Positions 43,318 to 52,166 of a stretch of 64,000 bases of DNA are shown here, piece by piece. This stretch comes from Methylovulum miyakonense HT12 (lineage in GTDB: Bacteria; Pseudomonadota; Gammaproteobacteria; Methylococcales; Methylomonadaceae), in the NCBI RefSeq assembly GCF_000384075.1, contig NZ_KB913025.1, forward strand, positions 3,657,721 to 3,721,720, read 5' to 3'. Numbering within the stretch: position 1 is the stretch's first letter; each line of letters opens with the position of its first letter. Under the pieces are notes generated by a model. That model did not search any database. It worked only from the letters and a program-made list of their open reading frames with translations, and had not been told where the DNA came from. The position numbers and the translations under genes were made by a program.

Positions 43318-44904
43318 ATGACAGCGAACGACACAAACCGCATACAGGACTCTAGTTTTACTTTGATTCAAGCCCTTTGCGAAGCGGGAACTTATCCCCA
43401 CCCGACCGGCCCTATCCATCTGATTGAAACCCATATTTCCTGGGTCTTGCTGACCGGGCAATACGCCTACAAAATCAAAAAGCCGGTCAATTTCGGGTTC
43501 CTGGATTTTTCCACCTTAGAAAAACGCCAGTTTTTTTGTCATGAGGAAGTAAGGCTGAACCAACGCCTAGCGGCATACTGGTATCTTGGGGTGGTGCCGA
43601 TAACAGGCTCCCCCGACCATCCTAAAATGGCCGGCTCAGGCGAGGCCATCGAATATGCCGTCAAAATGCGGCAATTCCCTTCGGCGCAGACCTTGCGTGA
43701 GCCAGCCGAGCGTGGCCAGTTAAAAAGTGATGAAATTGACCAGATCACCCGCCTGATTGCCAATTTCCATAAGACGGTTGCCAAAACCGACGGGCAGTCC
43801 CCTTACGGTGACGGCCAGGAAATCAAGTATTGGTTTGTCGAGAATTTCGACGGTATCCGGCCTTTACTGGAGGATACGCACCAGTTGCAACAATTGGAAA
43901 CCATCGAATCCTGGGGTGGCGACGAATGGGCCAACAAATCCCCGCTGATGCAACAACGCAAGCAACAAGGCTTTGTGCGCGAATGCCACGGCGATTTGCA
44001 TTTAGGCAATATGACCCTGATCGACGGCCAAGCCGTCCTATTTGACTGTATTGAGTTCAACCCGATGCTGCGCTGGATTGACGTCATGAGCGAAGTGGCC
44101 TTTCTGATGAACGATTTGCTGCGTTTTGGTTATGAAGCTTATGCCTACCGTTTTCTCAACCGCTATCTCCAGGAGACTGGCGATTACCAAGGGCTAGGCT
44201 TATTGCGCTACTACTTGGTTTACCGGGCATTGGTGCGGGCTAAAATCGCTTTGCTGCGGGCGGACCAAAACCGGGACGCCGATGTTTATGCCCAAATCCG
44301 TTCCGAATATGGCATTTTTGCCAACTTGGCCGAGCGCTTTACCCAAACGGGACAGACCGTGCTGGCCATCACCCACGGTTTTTCAGGTTCAGGAAAATCC
44401 ACGCTGGCTTGCCAATTGGCCGAACAAATCGGCGGCTTACAGATACGTTCGGACATTGAACGCAAGCGGCTGTTCGGCTATGCCGCCCAGGCCCCTACTG
44501 GTAGCGGGCTTGGCGGTGGCGTTTACACCCAGGAAGCCAGCCAACAAACTTACCGGCATTTGTGCGGGCTGGCCAGGATGGCGCTTGAGGCGGGTTTTCC
44601 GGTCATTGTCGATGCGGCCTTCCTGAAGCAGGAACAACGGGGCTTGTTCCGGCAACTTGCCGAAGACTGCCAAATCCCCTTTTTTATCATTGATGTCCAA
44701 GCGTCCGACAAAACCTTGGGCAGACGCATCGGGCAACGGCAGCATGACGCTTCGGAGGCGACGGTGGCGGTCTTGCAGCAACAGCGGCTGACGGCGGAAC
44801 CGCTACAGGGGGAGGAACAGGACGATGCCATCACCGTCAGCACTGAAAAGGGTGATGCGCTGGAAACCCTGTTAACCCGCTTAGGAAAAACATCGCCGCA
44901 CTAA
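43318..44904 (+). CDS. bifunctional aminoglycoside-phosphotransferase-like/AAA kinase fusion
   Basis: The N-terminal ~330 residues show the APH kinase-like fold with ECHGDLHLGNMTL (HGDxxxxN catalytic loop) and LFDCIEFNP (metal-binding Asp). The C-terminal ~190 residues are a P-loop kinase: THGFSGSGKSTLACQLAEQ, then IRSDIERKRLFG and IVDAAFLKQEQR. This fusion is widespread in proteobacteria, and its substrate is unknown; antibiotic resistance should not be assumed. ATG 43318 was chosen because the upstream 37 codons are not family-like. Confidence 0.9.
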   Translation: MTANDTNRIQDSSFTLIQALCEAGTYPHPTGPIHLIETHISWVLLTGQYAYKIKKPVNFGFLDFSTLEKRQFFCHEEVRLNQRLAAYWYLGVVPITGSPDHPKMAGSGEAIEYAVKMRQFPSAQTLREPAERGQLKSDEIDQITRLIANFHKTVAKTDGQSPYGDGQEIKYWFVENFDGIRPLLEDTHQLQQLETIESWGGDEWANKSPLMQQRKQQGFVRECHGDLHLGNMTLIDGQAVLFDCIEFNPMLRWIDVMSEVAFLMNDLLRFGYEAYAYRFLNRYLQETGDYQGLGLLRYYLVYRALVRAKIALLRADQNRDADVYAQIRSEYGIFANLAERFTQTGQTVLAITHGFSGSGKSTLACQLAEQIGGLQIRSDIERKRLFGYAAQAPTGSGLGGGVYTQEASQQTYRHLCGLARMALEAGFPVIVDAAFLKQEQRGLFRQLAEDCQIPFFIIDVQASDKTLGRRIGQRQHDASEATVAVLQQQRLTAEPLQGEEQDDAITVSTEKGDALETLLTRLGKTSPH

Positions 44905-45071
44905 AGCTCGGCCTGATTAGTGTTTCAACGGCTTAACTGAAGCGGAAAGGCGATAGGGTTTGCAGAAAGCCAATTTACAAAGGGTATGTCCCCCAATTTT
45001 CCCCCATGTATGTTGCAGGGCCGGGGCGGAATAACCTTACCTTTTGCAAGCCCCATAAAAGTGGCTTGGCG

Positions 45072-46307
45072 TCAAACCGGTGCCCGTGCCATTGCGCGGT
45101 TGCCCTTCACAATCTTATCAACCAAGGCCTCGGCCCCGTCAAGCTGTGTATCATAAACGTCGGTGCGGTAGGATTCCGGCGGCGTGGCTGTAAAAGGTTG
45201 CAAAACCGAACGCCCCTTTTGGCGGGTGTCAATGCGGGCGACCGCCGACAATCCGGGCCGTAATGGATGGGCTTTCAACTCCTCCGGCCTCAGGCTAATC
45301 CTGACCGGCACCCGTTCGGTGATGTGGATGTAATTCCCCGTCGCATTATCGGGCGGCAGCAAACCAAACACGCTGCCCGTACCCGCGCCTATGCCCAACA
45401 CCTCACCATGGTAGACAATCTCGGAACCATACAAATCAACGGTGATTTCCGCCGCCTGTCCAGGTTGCACCTCCGTCAATTCGTCTTCCAGAAAATTGGC
45501 CTCTATCCATAAATAATCCAAAGGCACTATCGCCAATAATGGCGTGTCAGGATGCACCTGTTCGCCGGGCTGGATATGGCGCTTGGCGATGTACCCGGAC
45601 ACGGGGGCAACGATATTTTGCCTGACCTTATCCAGGTAGGCTTGCTTAAGTGCGCTGGCGGCCTGCAGCACTTTTGGGTTGTGTTCCAAGGCGACGCCGT
45701 GTATCAAAGCTTCTGCCCCGCCCAATTCGGCGCGGGTTTGCCGGATGCCGGCTTCCAGTTCACGCACCGTAAATTCGGTGTTTTCTATTTGCTGGGCGGA
45801 CACGGCGCCCTCTTGCGCAACGCTTCGGTAACGCAGCAAATCCCGGCGTGTCCGCCCCAATGGCGCTTCTTGGGCGGCGATTTTTTGGCGCAACCTCTCG
45901 GCGGTGCTGGACAGCGTTTCGACCTGACGCACGGTTTCGGCGAGATTAGCCTCGGCCTGCTCCAGGGCGACCTTTGCCGCCAAACCATCAAGGCGCACCA
46001 ACACCTCGCCCTTATGCGCATATTGGGTGGTGTCCACGCGCACATCAACCACCGTACCGCTAGTCTGCGCTTTGAGCGCGACCAGATTGCCAATCACATA
46101 AGCATCGTTGGTGGTCACGAAATGGCTGGCATGGCGCTGCCAGTAAGCCCAATAAACCACCCCGACTAAAACGGCGGACAAGGTCACCGACAACAGGCGG
46201 CGGTTACGCCGGTACCGCCATTGCCGCAGCTGCCCGCCTGCTTTATCGCCCAGTAAATTAGCGATGTTTTTGAACCGGTGCCTAGATTTTTTTACAGTGT
46301 CCATCAT
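45072..46307 (-). CDS. emrA: EmrA/HlyD-type periplasmic adaptor of an MFS efflux system
   Basis: The 411-residue protein has one N-terminal membrane helix (LLSVTLSAVLVGVVYWAYW), then the EmrA-type lipoyl halves and alpha-hairpin: TTNDAYVIGNLVALKAQTSGTVVDVRVDTTQYAHKGEVLVRLDG and IVAPVSGYIAKRHIQPGEQVHPDTPLLAIVPLDYLWIEANFLEDEL. Its start region overlaps the OMF stop (ATGATG), with AGGAGG 9 nt upstream. Third gene of the operon. Extrudes hydrophobic compounds with its partners. Confidence 0.93.
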   Translation of the reverse strand: MMDTVKKSRHRFKNIANLLGDKAGGQLRQWRYRRNRRLLSVTLSAVLVGVVYWAYWQRHASHFVTTNDAYVIGNLVALKAQTSGTVVDVRVDTTQYAHKGEVLVRLDGLAAKVALEQAEANLAETVRQVETLSSTAERLRQKIAAQEAPLGRTRRDLLRYRSVAQEGAVSAQQIENTEFTVRELEAGIRQTRAELGGAEALIHGVALEHNPKVLQAASALKQAYLDKVRQNIVAPVSGYIAKRHIQPGEQVHPDTPLLAIVPLDYLWIEANFLEDELTEVQPGQAAEITVDLYGSEIVYHGEVLGIGAGTGSVFGLLPPDNATGNYIHITERVPVRISLRPEELKAHPLRPGLSAVARIDTRQKGRSVLQPFTATPPESYRTDVYDTQLDGAEALVDKIVKGNRAMARAPV

Positions 46308-47767
46308 GGTTGTTTACCTCCTGCCCTATTTTCATATCCACCCCCCAAGGCTTCGATCAAACCGACCGCAGACTGGAGATGCCCGGCCTCAAGCTGGCTG
46401 AGTTTAAGGCGTTGTTCAAGTAACCCGGCATCCGCATCAAGCTCGCCGTCGCGGCTGCTAAGGCCAGCCTGATAGCGTGTCGCCGCCAGTTTGGCGTGTT
46501 CTTGCGCCGCATGCACCGCGCTTTCTTGGGCTTCATCATGGTGTTGGCTTTCCCGCCAGCGGGCAAGCGCGTCGGCGACTTGTTGCACCGCAGCCAACAA
46601 GGTGCTGTTGTAACTGGCCACGGCACTGTCGTAACCGGCCTGTCCATTCGCAAGCCCGGCTTCCAAACGTCCGCCTTCAAAGATTGGCAAGGTGATGGTC
46701 GGCCCGATGGAATACGCGGCACTCGCACCTTGCGACGCCACCAAATCTTTCAAATTCAAGCTGCGCAAACCGGTAAACCCAACCAAATTGACATCAGGGT
46801 AAAAATGGGTCTTGGCGACTTTCACCGTTTGTGCGGCGGCTTCCACCCGCCATAATGCCGCCGCCACATCCGGCCGGTGCGCCAGCAACCCTAAAGCCAA
46901 GTTTTTTGGCAAAGGGAATTGCCCTTCATAGCGGGCGGGTGAAACCGCAATCGTTTTGCCCCAGTCCGCCCCCTGCCCTGCCAATGCCGCCAAACGGTTA
47001 CGCAGGATCTGGGCTTCGGCCTGTAAACTGGCTTCACGCTGACGCAAGGCCTCCAGTTTCTGTTCGTTGGCATAAACAGGGTCCAGGCTGTCTAAGCCAC
47101 TATCAAACCGTTGTCTGGCCAAACGTAGCTGCCGTCCGGCGTTGGCAATCAAGGTTTGGCTTAATTTGGCCTCTTCTTCTGCCGCGCATAAACGAAAATA
47201 ACCGCGTGCCAGACTGGTGCCCAATAACAGCCGGGCCACCGCCAGTTCCGCCACTTGCGCCCGCTCCTTGCCCACCGCCGATTCCAAAGCCGCCTTATCC
47301 TTGCCCCATAAATCCAGGTGGTAACGGAAGATGAAAGGGTCAATATAAGCCCCGGTAAACGTATGGTCCCCAGCCGGGCCGTAAAAGTCTTTCCCGGAAA
47401 AATGCCGCGTATGGAAATCTGCATTGGCGCCAATACTGGGCAATAGCTCCGCCGCCTGATAATCCGCCATCGCCTGCGCCTGTCCCACCCTGGCGCTGGC
47501 GGCCTTTAACGTGGGGCTGCCTTGCAAGGCGGTGCTCACCAAACGATCCAGTTCCGGGTTGTGGAATTCTTTCCACCACTGCGCCCCGGGCCATGCCTGC
47601 ACCCATTTTTCAGCATCCTGGCCCGACGTTAAGGTCTGCGCCATGCCGGGCATGGCCATCAATTTTTCCCGTACGCCTTCTTGAGGCAACCACGCACAGC
47701 CGTTCATCAGTAACGTTGACGCTAGCAGCGGCAGGATGCATTTTCGATGGTTAATGCGGTTCATCAT
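46304..47767 (-). CDS. NodT-type outer-membrane efflux lipoprotein
   Basis: From ATG 47767 the 487-residue product starts with a lipoprotein signal (LPLLASTLLMNGC) and contains the two repeated outer-membrane-factor coiled-coil/beta modules: LVSTALQGSPTLKAASARVGQAQAMADYQAAELLPSIGANADF and FEGGRLEAGLANGQAGYDSAVASYNSTLLAAVQQVADALA. GGAGGAG sits directly before ATGATG, and the ATG overlaps the EmrB stop. The open frame extends 40 codons further upstream inside the emrB gene and is not used. Confidence 0.95.
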   Translation of the reverse strand: MMNRINHRKCILPLLASTLLMNGCAWLPQEGVREKLMAMPGMAQTLTSGQDAEKWVQAWPGAQWWKEFHNPELDRLVSTALQGSPTLKAASARVGQAQAMADYQAAELLPSIGANADFHTRHFSGKDFYGPAGDHTFTGAYIDPFIFRYHLDLWGKDKAALESAVGKERAQVAELAVARLLLGTSLARGYFRLCAAEEEAKLSQTLIANAGRQLRLARQRFDSGLDSLDPVYANEQKLEALRQREASLQAEAQILRNRLAALAGQGADWGKTIAVSPARYEGQFPLPKNLALGLLAHRPDVAAALWRVEAAAQTVKVAKTHFYPDVNLVGFTGLRSLNLKDLVASQGASAAYSIGPTITLPIFEGGRLEAGLANGQAGYDSAVASYNSTLLAAVQQVADALARWRESQHHDEAQESAVHAAQEHAKLAATRYQAGLSSRDGELDADAGLLEQRLKLSQLEAGHLQSAVGLIEALGGGYENRAGGKQP

Positions 47768-49416
47768 GGCTCCTCCACCAGGCTTTCCAGGGCATTTTCG
47801 CGCAGCCTTTCTTTTTTGCCCATTTTGGTTATTGGTTTTACCGGGTAGGCAAACCAGACCCAGGTGGCCAAGCCCAAGAATATCCAAGCCGAGAGACGGA
47901 AGGCATCATCCAATCCCAGGATGGCGGCATGTTGATTGGCGGCTTGCGCCAGCCTAGCGATGGTAAGCTGGCCATGGAAACCTGCGGTGTCCAGGCTGGT
48001 AAGCGCCTCCCTACCCAAAGCATCGTAAGTGCCCAGGGTTTGGACGATATGGCTTTGATGGAAAGCGGTGCGCCGCTCCCAAAGCACGCCCAGCAGCGGC
48101 GACGCTACACTGCCACCCAATATGCGCAGTATCCCGCCCAATTCCACGGCCTGGGTTTGGCGTTTGGCGTTAAGTCCGGACAAAAACAGCGTTGTCATTG
48201 GCACAAACAATCCTCCTAAGCAAAAGCCTTCCAAAACCTGCGACCACAAGGTATGGGTAAACCAACTGTTGCGCTGAAAAAAGTCATAGGTGCTGGTCAT
48301 ATAGCAAAACAACGCGAAGCTAAGCATATTCAGGCAGACCAGCAAGCGTGCATCGTAGCGGTGCACGATCAGGTGAAAAAAGCCCGCCATCGGCTTGGCA
48401 AAAAACAGCAATGGCACCAACACCGCACCCGCCAGAAAAGACGTGTAACCGGACACCGATTGCAAACGCACCAGCAGCACGGAAAGCAGGCCGTACATCA
48501 ACAAAAAGCTCACGCTCAGGCCGATGGTGCCAATGGCGAAATTGCGGCGGGCGAACAGGCGCAGGTTCAGCAGCGGGTAACGCTCGCCCAGCTCCCAGAT
48601 GATGAAATAAACCAAGGCCAAAACCCCGGCAATCGCCAGCGACACGATGAACGCCGAGTTGTACCAGTCTTCATCCTGCCCTTGGTTCAGTGCCGTTTGC
48701 AAACAGGCCAAGGCAATCGCCAGCAACACAAAACCCATCGTGTCGAACGGCCGCAAGCTGCGCACCGAAACCCGGTCGGACAGCAACGCCCAAACCAGCG
48801 CCGCCGATAACAGCGGCAATGGCACATTCAAATAAAACAGCCAATGCCATCCTAAGTTATCGGCAATCCAACCGCCTAGCAAAGGCCCCAACGTAAACGG
48901 GCTGAGCGCCGCCATGCTCCACAGCGAGATGCCAAAAGCTTTTTTCGATTCGGGGTATTCGCGCAACAGCAAGGTCTGCGATAGCGGTATCGTCAGCCCG
49001 CCGAAAAAACCTTGCAAGGCTCGGCCCAGCAAAAACCAGGTCAGATCATGGGCCAGCGAGCACAGCAGCGAACCCAAGGCCATCGCCAGCATCGCAATCA
49101 GATACCAACGCACTTCACCGAAACGCGCCGCCAGCCAGGCACTGACCGGCAACGCAATAGCCAGGCTGATGAAATAATAGGTCTGGATCCAGGATGCATG
49201 GCTAGGGCTTACGCCCAATTCGCCAGTGGCATGCAGGCTGATCGACGCAAACGCCCCGGTATTGAACAGCACCAGCACATTGCCGAGCAGCAAGGCGAAA
49301 TTCAGCAAGACAAACTGGCTGGCGCCCAGCGAGCTTTTACCAGCCAGCTCCGCATTCAGGCTGTCGTGGGTCAACGGCGCCCAAGCGGCGCGGGTGTTAT
49401 CGTCATCAAGGCTCAT
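47764..49416 (-). CDS. emrB: EmrB/QacA-type (DHA2) MFS drug transporter, 14 TMS
   Basis: The 550-residue protein has about 14 hydrophobic helices and DHA2 landmarks: SHASWIQTYYFISLAIALPVSAWLAARFGEVRWY near the loop 2-3 motif A, LGRALQGFFGGLTIPLSQTLLLREYPESKKAFGISLWSMAALSPFTLGPLLGGWI (motif C), and LNWGQ-like LNLRLFARRNFAIGT. First structural gene of the emrB-OMF-emrA operon, overlapping a 31-codon frame upstream by ATGA. Confidence 0.95.
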   Translation of the reverse strand: MSLDDDNTRAAWAPLTHDSLNAELAGKSSLGASQFVLLNFALLLGNVLVLFNTGAFASISLHATGELGVSPSHASWIQTYYFISLAIALPVSAWLAARFGEVRWYLIAMLAMALGSLLCSLAHDLTWFLLGRALQGFFGGLTIPLSQTLLLREYPESKKAFGISLWSMAALSPFTLGPLLGGWIADNLGWHWLFYLNVPLPLLSAALVWALLSDRVSVRSLRPFDTMGFVLLAIALACLQTALNQGQDEDWYNSAFIVSLAIAGVLALVYFIIWELGERYPLLNLRLFARRNFAIGTIGLSVSFLLMYGLLSVLLVRLQSVSGYTSFLAGAVLVPLLFFAKPMAGFFHLIVHRYDARLLVCLNMLSFALFCYMTSTYDFFQRNSWFTHTLWSQVLEGFCLGGLFVPMTTLFLSGLNAKRQTQAVELGGILRILGGSVASPLLGVLWERRTAFHQSHIVQTLGTYDALGREALTSLDTAGFHGQLTIARLAQAANQHAAILGLDDAFRLSAWIFLGLATWVWFAYPVKPITKMGKKERLRENALESLVEEP

Positions 49417-49508
49417 GATAGGGCTCCCGTAACCAATGGGGTTACAGGCAAGCGTATTCCGTGCGTGCTGGCGGCGACGCTGGTTTGGCGGTTGGGGATA
49501 GGTTTCAT
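49413..49508 (-). CDS. possible 31-codon leader peptide coupled to emrB
   Basis: A short frame starts at ATG 49508 with AAGGAG 10 nt upstream and ends in TGA overlapping the emrB ATG (ATGA). The peptide is basic and Thr/Pro-rich (starts MKPIPNRQTSVAAST), with no membrane segment. The exact stop-start overlap and Shine-Dalgarno favour translation, either as a regulatory leader or as a small protein. No homologue is known to me. Confidence 0.45.
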   Translation of the reverse strand: MKPIPNRQTSVAASTHGIRLPVTPLVTGALS

Positions 49509-49647
49509 GACCCGGAATCTCCTTGGGTATTGCTTACAGGTTGTTAACCGGTATTTTGCAAATCCCTTGCCAATTACATAAAAATTAATAAAATCAATAA
49601 GTTATTAAAAATACCAGAAATTACCAGGCATAATCAAGGTGACTAAA

Positions 49648-49680
49648 ATTACGATATTTCGTAATTTCACGGTATTCCGT
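49648..49680. promoter_or_regulatory. two adjacent palindromes upstream of the efflux operon
   Basis: ATTACGA-TATT-TCGTAAT (49648-49665) and ACGG-TATT-CCGT (49669-49680) share the central TATT and are 3 nt apart, about 140 nt upstream of the leader frame. On the minus strand a TTGATT/TATTTT-like pair with an 18-nt spacer follows at about 49605-49635. This resembles a TetR- or MarR-type operator next to a promoter, but no regulator gene was found beside it. Confidence 0.5.
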
Positions 49681-50332
49681 ATCATCCGCCAGGCGGCCTT
49701 GAACATGATCAGGCAAACTCCAAAAGGACGCATGGGTGTCAAACGGATGCGCAGGCGGCTGCTTGGGATGACCCGCGTTAACCGGGGTTTTGGCTCAGAA
49801 CGTGTTTTAAAAGTGTCACGGGTGCAACGGCTGCAAGGATGCCGCCACAAGGGCGGCCTAGGGAGGACCAGAGGGGAGCAGCTGCCGAGGCGCACGGAGC
49901 CTTACCTTACCCTCAAACTTGGAAAATTTGTGACCGCGCCCGCCCGATTGACCTAAACCCAGACTGTGAGTGCCTGGCTGGCGGTTTTCTGGCAGCCTTT
50001 GCCGCCTGTTTAAGATAGAGCCACCATCAAAAGCTAAAAAGCGCTTCTTTTTTGCCCGTCCCTAGAAAATCGTCATTAAATTTAGTGAGTTATTTCATGA
50101 TATTAGGGCTTATATGGCTATATTAAGTGAAAAACTCACGTTTGGGGAGGTCATAGTTCATTTTAGGGGCACCACGTTTTTCTTATACTTTTTCCCATTC
50201 TCGGCCCGACAAATTGGCTAAAAGGGGCGATCCAATCGTCAGAGTCCGTTTAAGGCCTGTTTTAACCCCCGGGTAGGCTGTCCTTGCCCATCCCGTGAAT
50301 CCCTATACGTCAACCAGAACCAGGAGAAAACC
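49681..50332. other. intergenic region, no convincing gene
   Basis: An Arg-rich open frame at 49639-49956 (plus) and its complement overlap the palindromes and have no family resemblance or ribosome site. The remainder is AT-richer and probably carries the promoter of the decarboxylase gene, whose CAGGAG ribosome site is at about 50321. Confidence 0.5.
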
Positions 50333-51670
50333 ATGATAAGAGCCAACAAACGCCGCATAGGGGGATGGCTACCATCCAACCCCGAAGTGCTCCGCAAATG
50401 GGTCGCCAATTTATTGGCCAAACCAGTGGCCGAGCCTTCAGATTATGTGCAGCCTATCCAAGACTTGCAGAACTTGGTGGCCAGCACGTTTAGCCTGAAT
50501 GCGTCCACCCAAGCCATGTTTACCGAAGCCTACATATACGACCCAAACGACCCTACCGGCGCCCCTGCCCTGACCAGTTGGCCGCAATTTCTGGGGGTGC
50601 TCAACAATATCATGACCACCGCCCCGGAATTTATCGTGGATAGCCACGGGGATGCGCAAGGCCTGGTCGGTTTCCCCATCAATGCCGTTTTGGATTGGCC
50701 TATGGGCACCACCGCCGGCTATTCGGTATTTTCATCCGACCTGTTTAACCGCCAACTCCAAAAAGTCCTCCAATACTGGGGACAGTTTTTGACCACCGAG
50801 GCTTCCCGTTATGTCTTGGCTTATGGCACCCCCGACACTGACCCGCCCTCGATCGCATGGCTGAGCCCACAGGCCAAGCAACAGATAGTGGCCGTGGCCT
50901 GCCAACCCAGCAACAACCCTGACTGCAAGAATTACACTTTCGAAGACATTTTCCAAGTGCCCGACCCCTACGACCCCGTATACCTGGGCTTCACCTCGTG
51001 GGACCAGTTCTTTGTCCGCGAGTTCCAACCGGGCATACGCCCCTTGGGTGACACCGTGCTGGTGAGCGCCTGTGAGTCGGCACCGTTACAATACAATACT
51101 GGCGTAAAACTGAGCGACCAATTTTGGCTGAAAGGGCAGCCTTACTCCCTTGAAAACATGCTCAATTTCGACCCGTTGACCAGCCAGTTTGACGGCGGCT
51201 CGGTGTACCAGGCGTTTCTGAGCGCGCTTAGTTACCACCGCTGGCACAGCCCCGTGGACGGGGTCATCAAACAGGCTTTTGTGGTCAACGGGGCTTACTA
51301 CCTGGAGAATATGGCCGAGGGCGTGAATAGCCCTGATCCTGACCCTTCCGCGCCCAATGCGTCACAACCGTTTATCACCTCGGTGGCGACACGGGCGGTC
51401 ATTTTCATCGAGGCCAACGACCCCGGTATCGGCCTGATGGCTTTCGTGGCGGTGGGTATGGCAGAAGTGTCCAGCAGCGAAATCACCGTCAACGTAGGTG
51501 ATACCGTCAGCCGGGGCGACCAATTGGGCATGTTCCATTTTGGCGGCTCCACCCATTGCCTGGTGTTCCGCCCCGGCGTTTCGCTCTCCTTCCAGGTGCC
51601 TGTCACCGACCAGCCCAACCTGGATGCCACCAACGTGGCCGTGAACGCCAACCTGGCCACGGTGGGCTGA
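50333..51670 (+). CDS. pyruvoyl-dependent decarboxylase of the phosphatidylserine decarboxylase/PsiD-like family
   Basis: The protein (445 aa) has an N-terminal helical domain like that of PsiD-type enzymes (about 10-165), then the PSD core: SWDQFFVREFQPGIRPLG near 225-238, YHRWHSPVDGVI near 301 and FGGSTHCLVF near 404. GGST replaces the usual LGST; Ser near 406 would form the pyruvoyl group by self-cleavage. No membrane segment is evident, unlike Psd for phospholipids, so the substrate could be an amino acid such as tryptophan, as in fungal PsiD. That is inference. A good AGGAG precedes ATG 50333. Confidence 0.85.
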   Translation: MIRANKRRIGGWLPSNPEVLRKWVANLLAKPVAEPSDYVQPIQDLQNLVASTFSLNASTQAMFTEAYIYDPNDPTGAPALTSWPQFLGVLNNIMTTAPEFIVDSHGDAQGLVGFPINAVLDWPMGTTAGYSVFSSDLFNRQLQKVLQYWGQFLTTEASRYVLAYGTPDTDPPSIAWLSPQAKQQIVAVACQPSNNPDCKNYTFEDIFQVPDPYDPVYLGFTSWDQFFVREFQPGIRPLGDTVLVSACESAPLQYNTGVKLSDQFWLKGQPYSLENMLNFDPLTSQFDGGSVYQAFLSALSYHRWHSPVDGVIKQAFVVNGAYYLENMAEGVNSPDPDPSAPNASQPFITSVATRAVIFIEANDPGIGLMAFVAVGMAEVSSSEITVNVGDTVSRGDQLGMFHFGGSTHCLVFRPGVSLSFQVPVTDQPNLDATNVAVNANLATVG

Positions 51671-51845
51671 GGGTGGCTAGCGGGAACGCCCCTGATTGGG
51701 CCAATAGTATTGCCCGGGGATAATAACTAAAATATTTTCCCTTCCGACAGGCATTCAAGTGATTGAAACATAACGCAATACAAAACTAACCAGTTCGGGC
51801 GGCAACTGCCACCCGAACTGGCCTACCATCAATTTTTCTTGACCT

Positions 51846-52166
51846 TCACTTTAAAACGCTGGCATCCTCCCTGCCCTCACCCTCCCGCCACCGCGTGGCC
51901 TCGTGCCGCAATCCCTCGCTGGTATGGCGGGTTGGCCCCGGTTCCGGTAACAAGGCAATTTGTTGGCTTTTCCGGTGCTGCTTGCCCTGGTATTTCTCTT
52001 CGGAAGATTGCTTTTCTTCGGTGATCACGATGCTTTCTGCCAGTTCCCGCTCCAGCATAACCAGGGCGGGCATGGGCAGGTCAACCATGACGCCGGGTTC
52101 GGACGCCGCGTCATCGCGCGCGAACGGCAAACTCGAAACCAACATCGTGGCCATCCGGAAAATCAC
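51846..52166 (-). CDS. small hypothetical protein coupled to the SWIM gene
   Basis: A frame of 106 codons begins with GTG at 52166, overlapping the stop of the SWIM gene (GTGA), or at ATG 52154 or 52145. The product is charged (ELAESIVITEEKQSSEEKYQGKQHRK), without membrane segments or known domain. The position at the end of the SNF2-SWIM operon and the overlap favour a real gene. Function unknown. Confidence 0.5.
   Translation of the reverse strand: MIFRMATMLVSSLPFARDDAASEPGVMVDLPMPALVMLERELAESIVITEEKQSSEEKYQGKQHRKSQQIALLPEPGPTRHTSEGLRHEATRWREGEGREDASVLK

Noticed and set aside
43318-44904. Aminoglycoside-resistance kinase
   Set aside because: The APH-like domain is fused to a P-loop kinase, a common chromosomal architecture of unknown substrate, not a known resistance enzyme.
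49639-49956. Open frame of 105 codons on the plus strand
   Set aside because: Very Arg-rich, GTG start without ribosome site, overlaps the palindromic operator-like region and matches no family.
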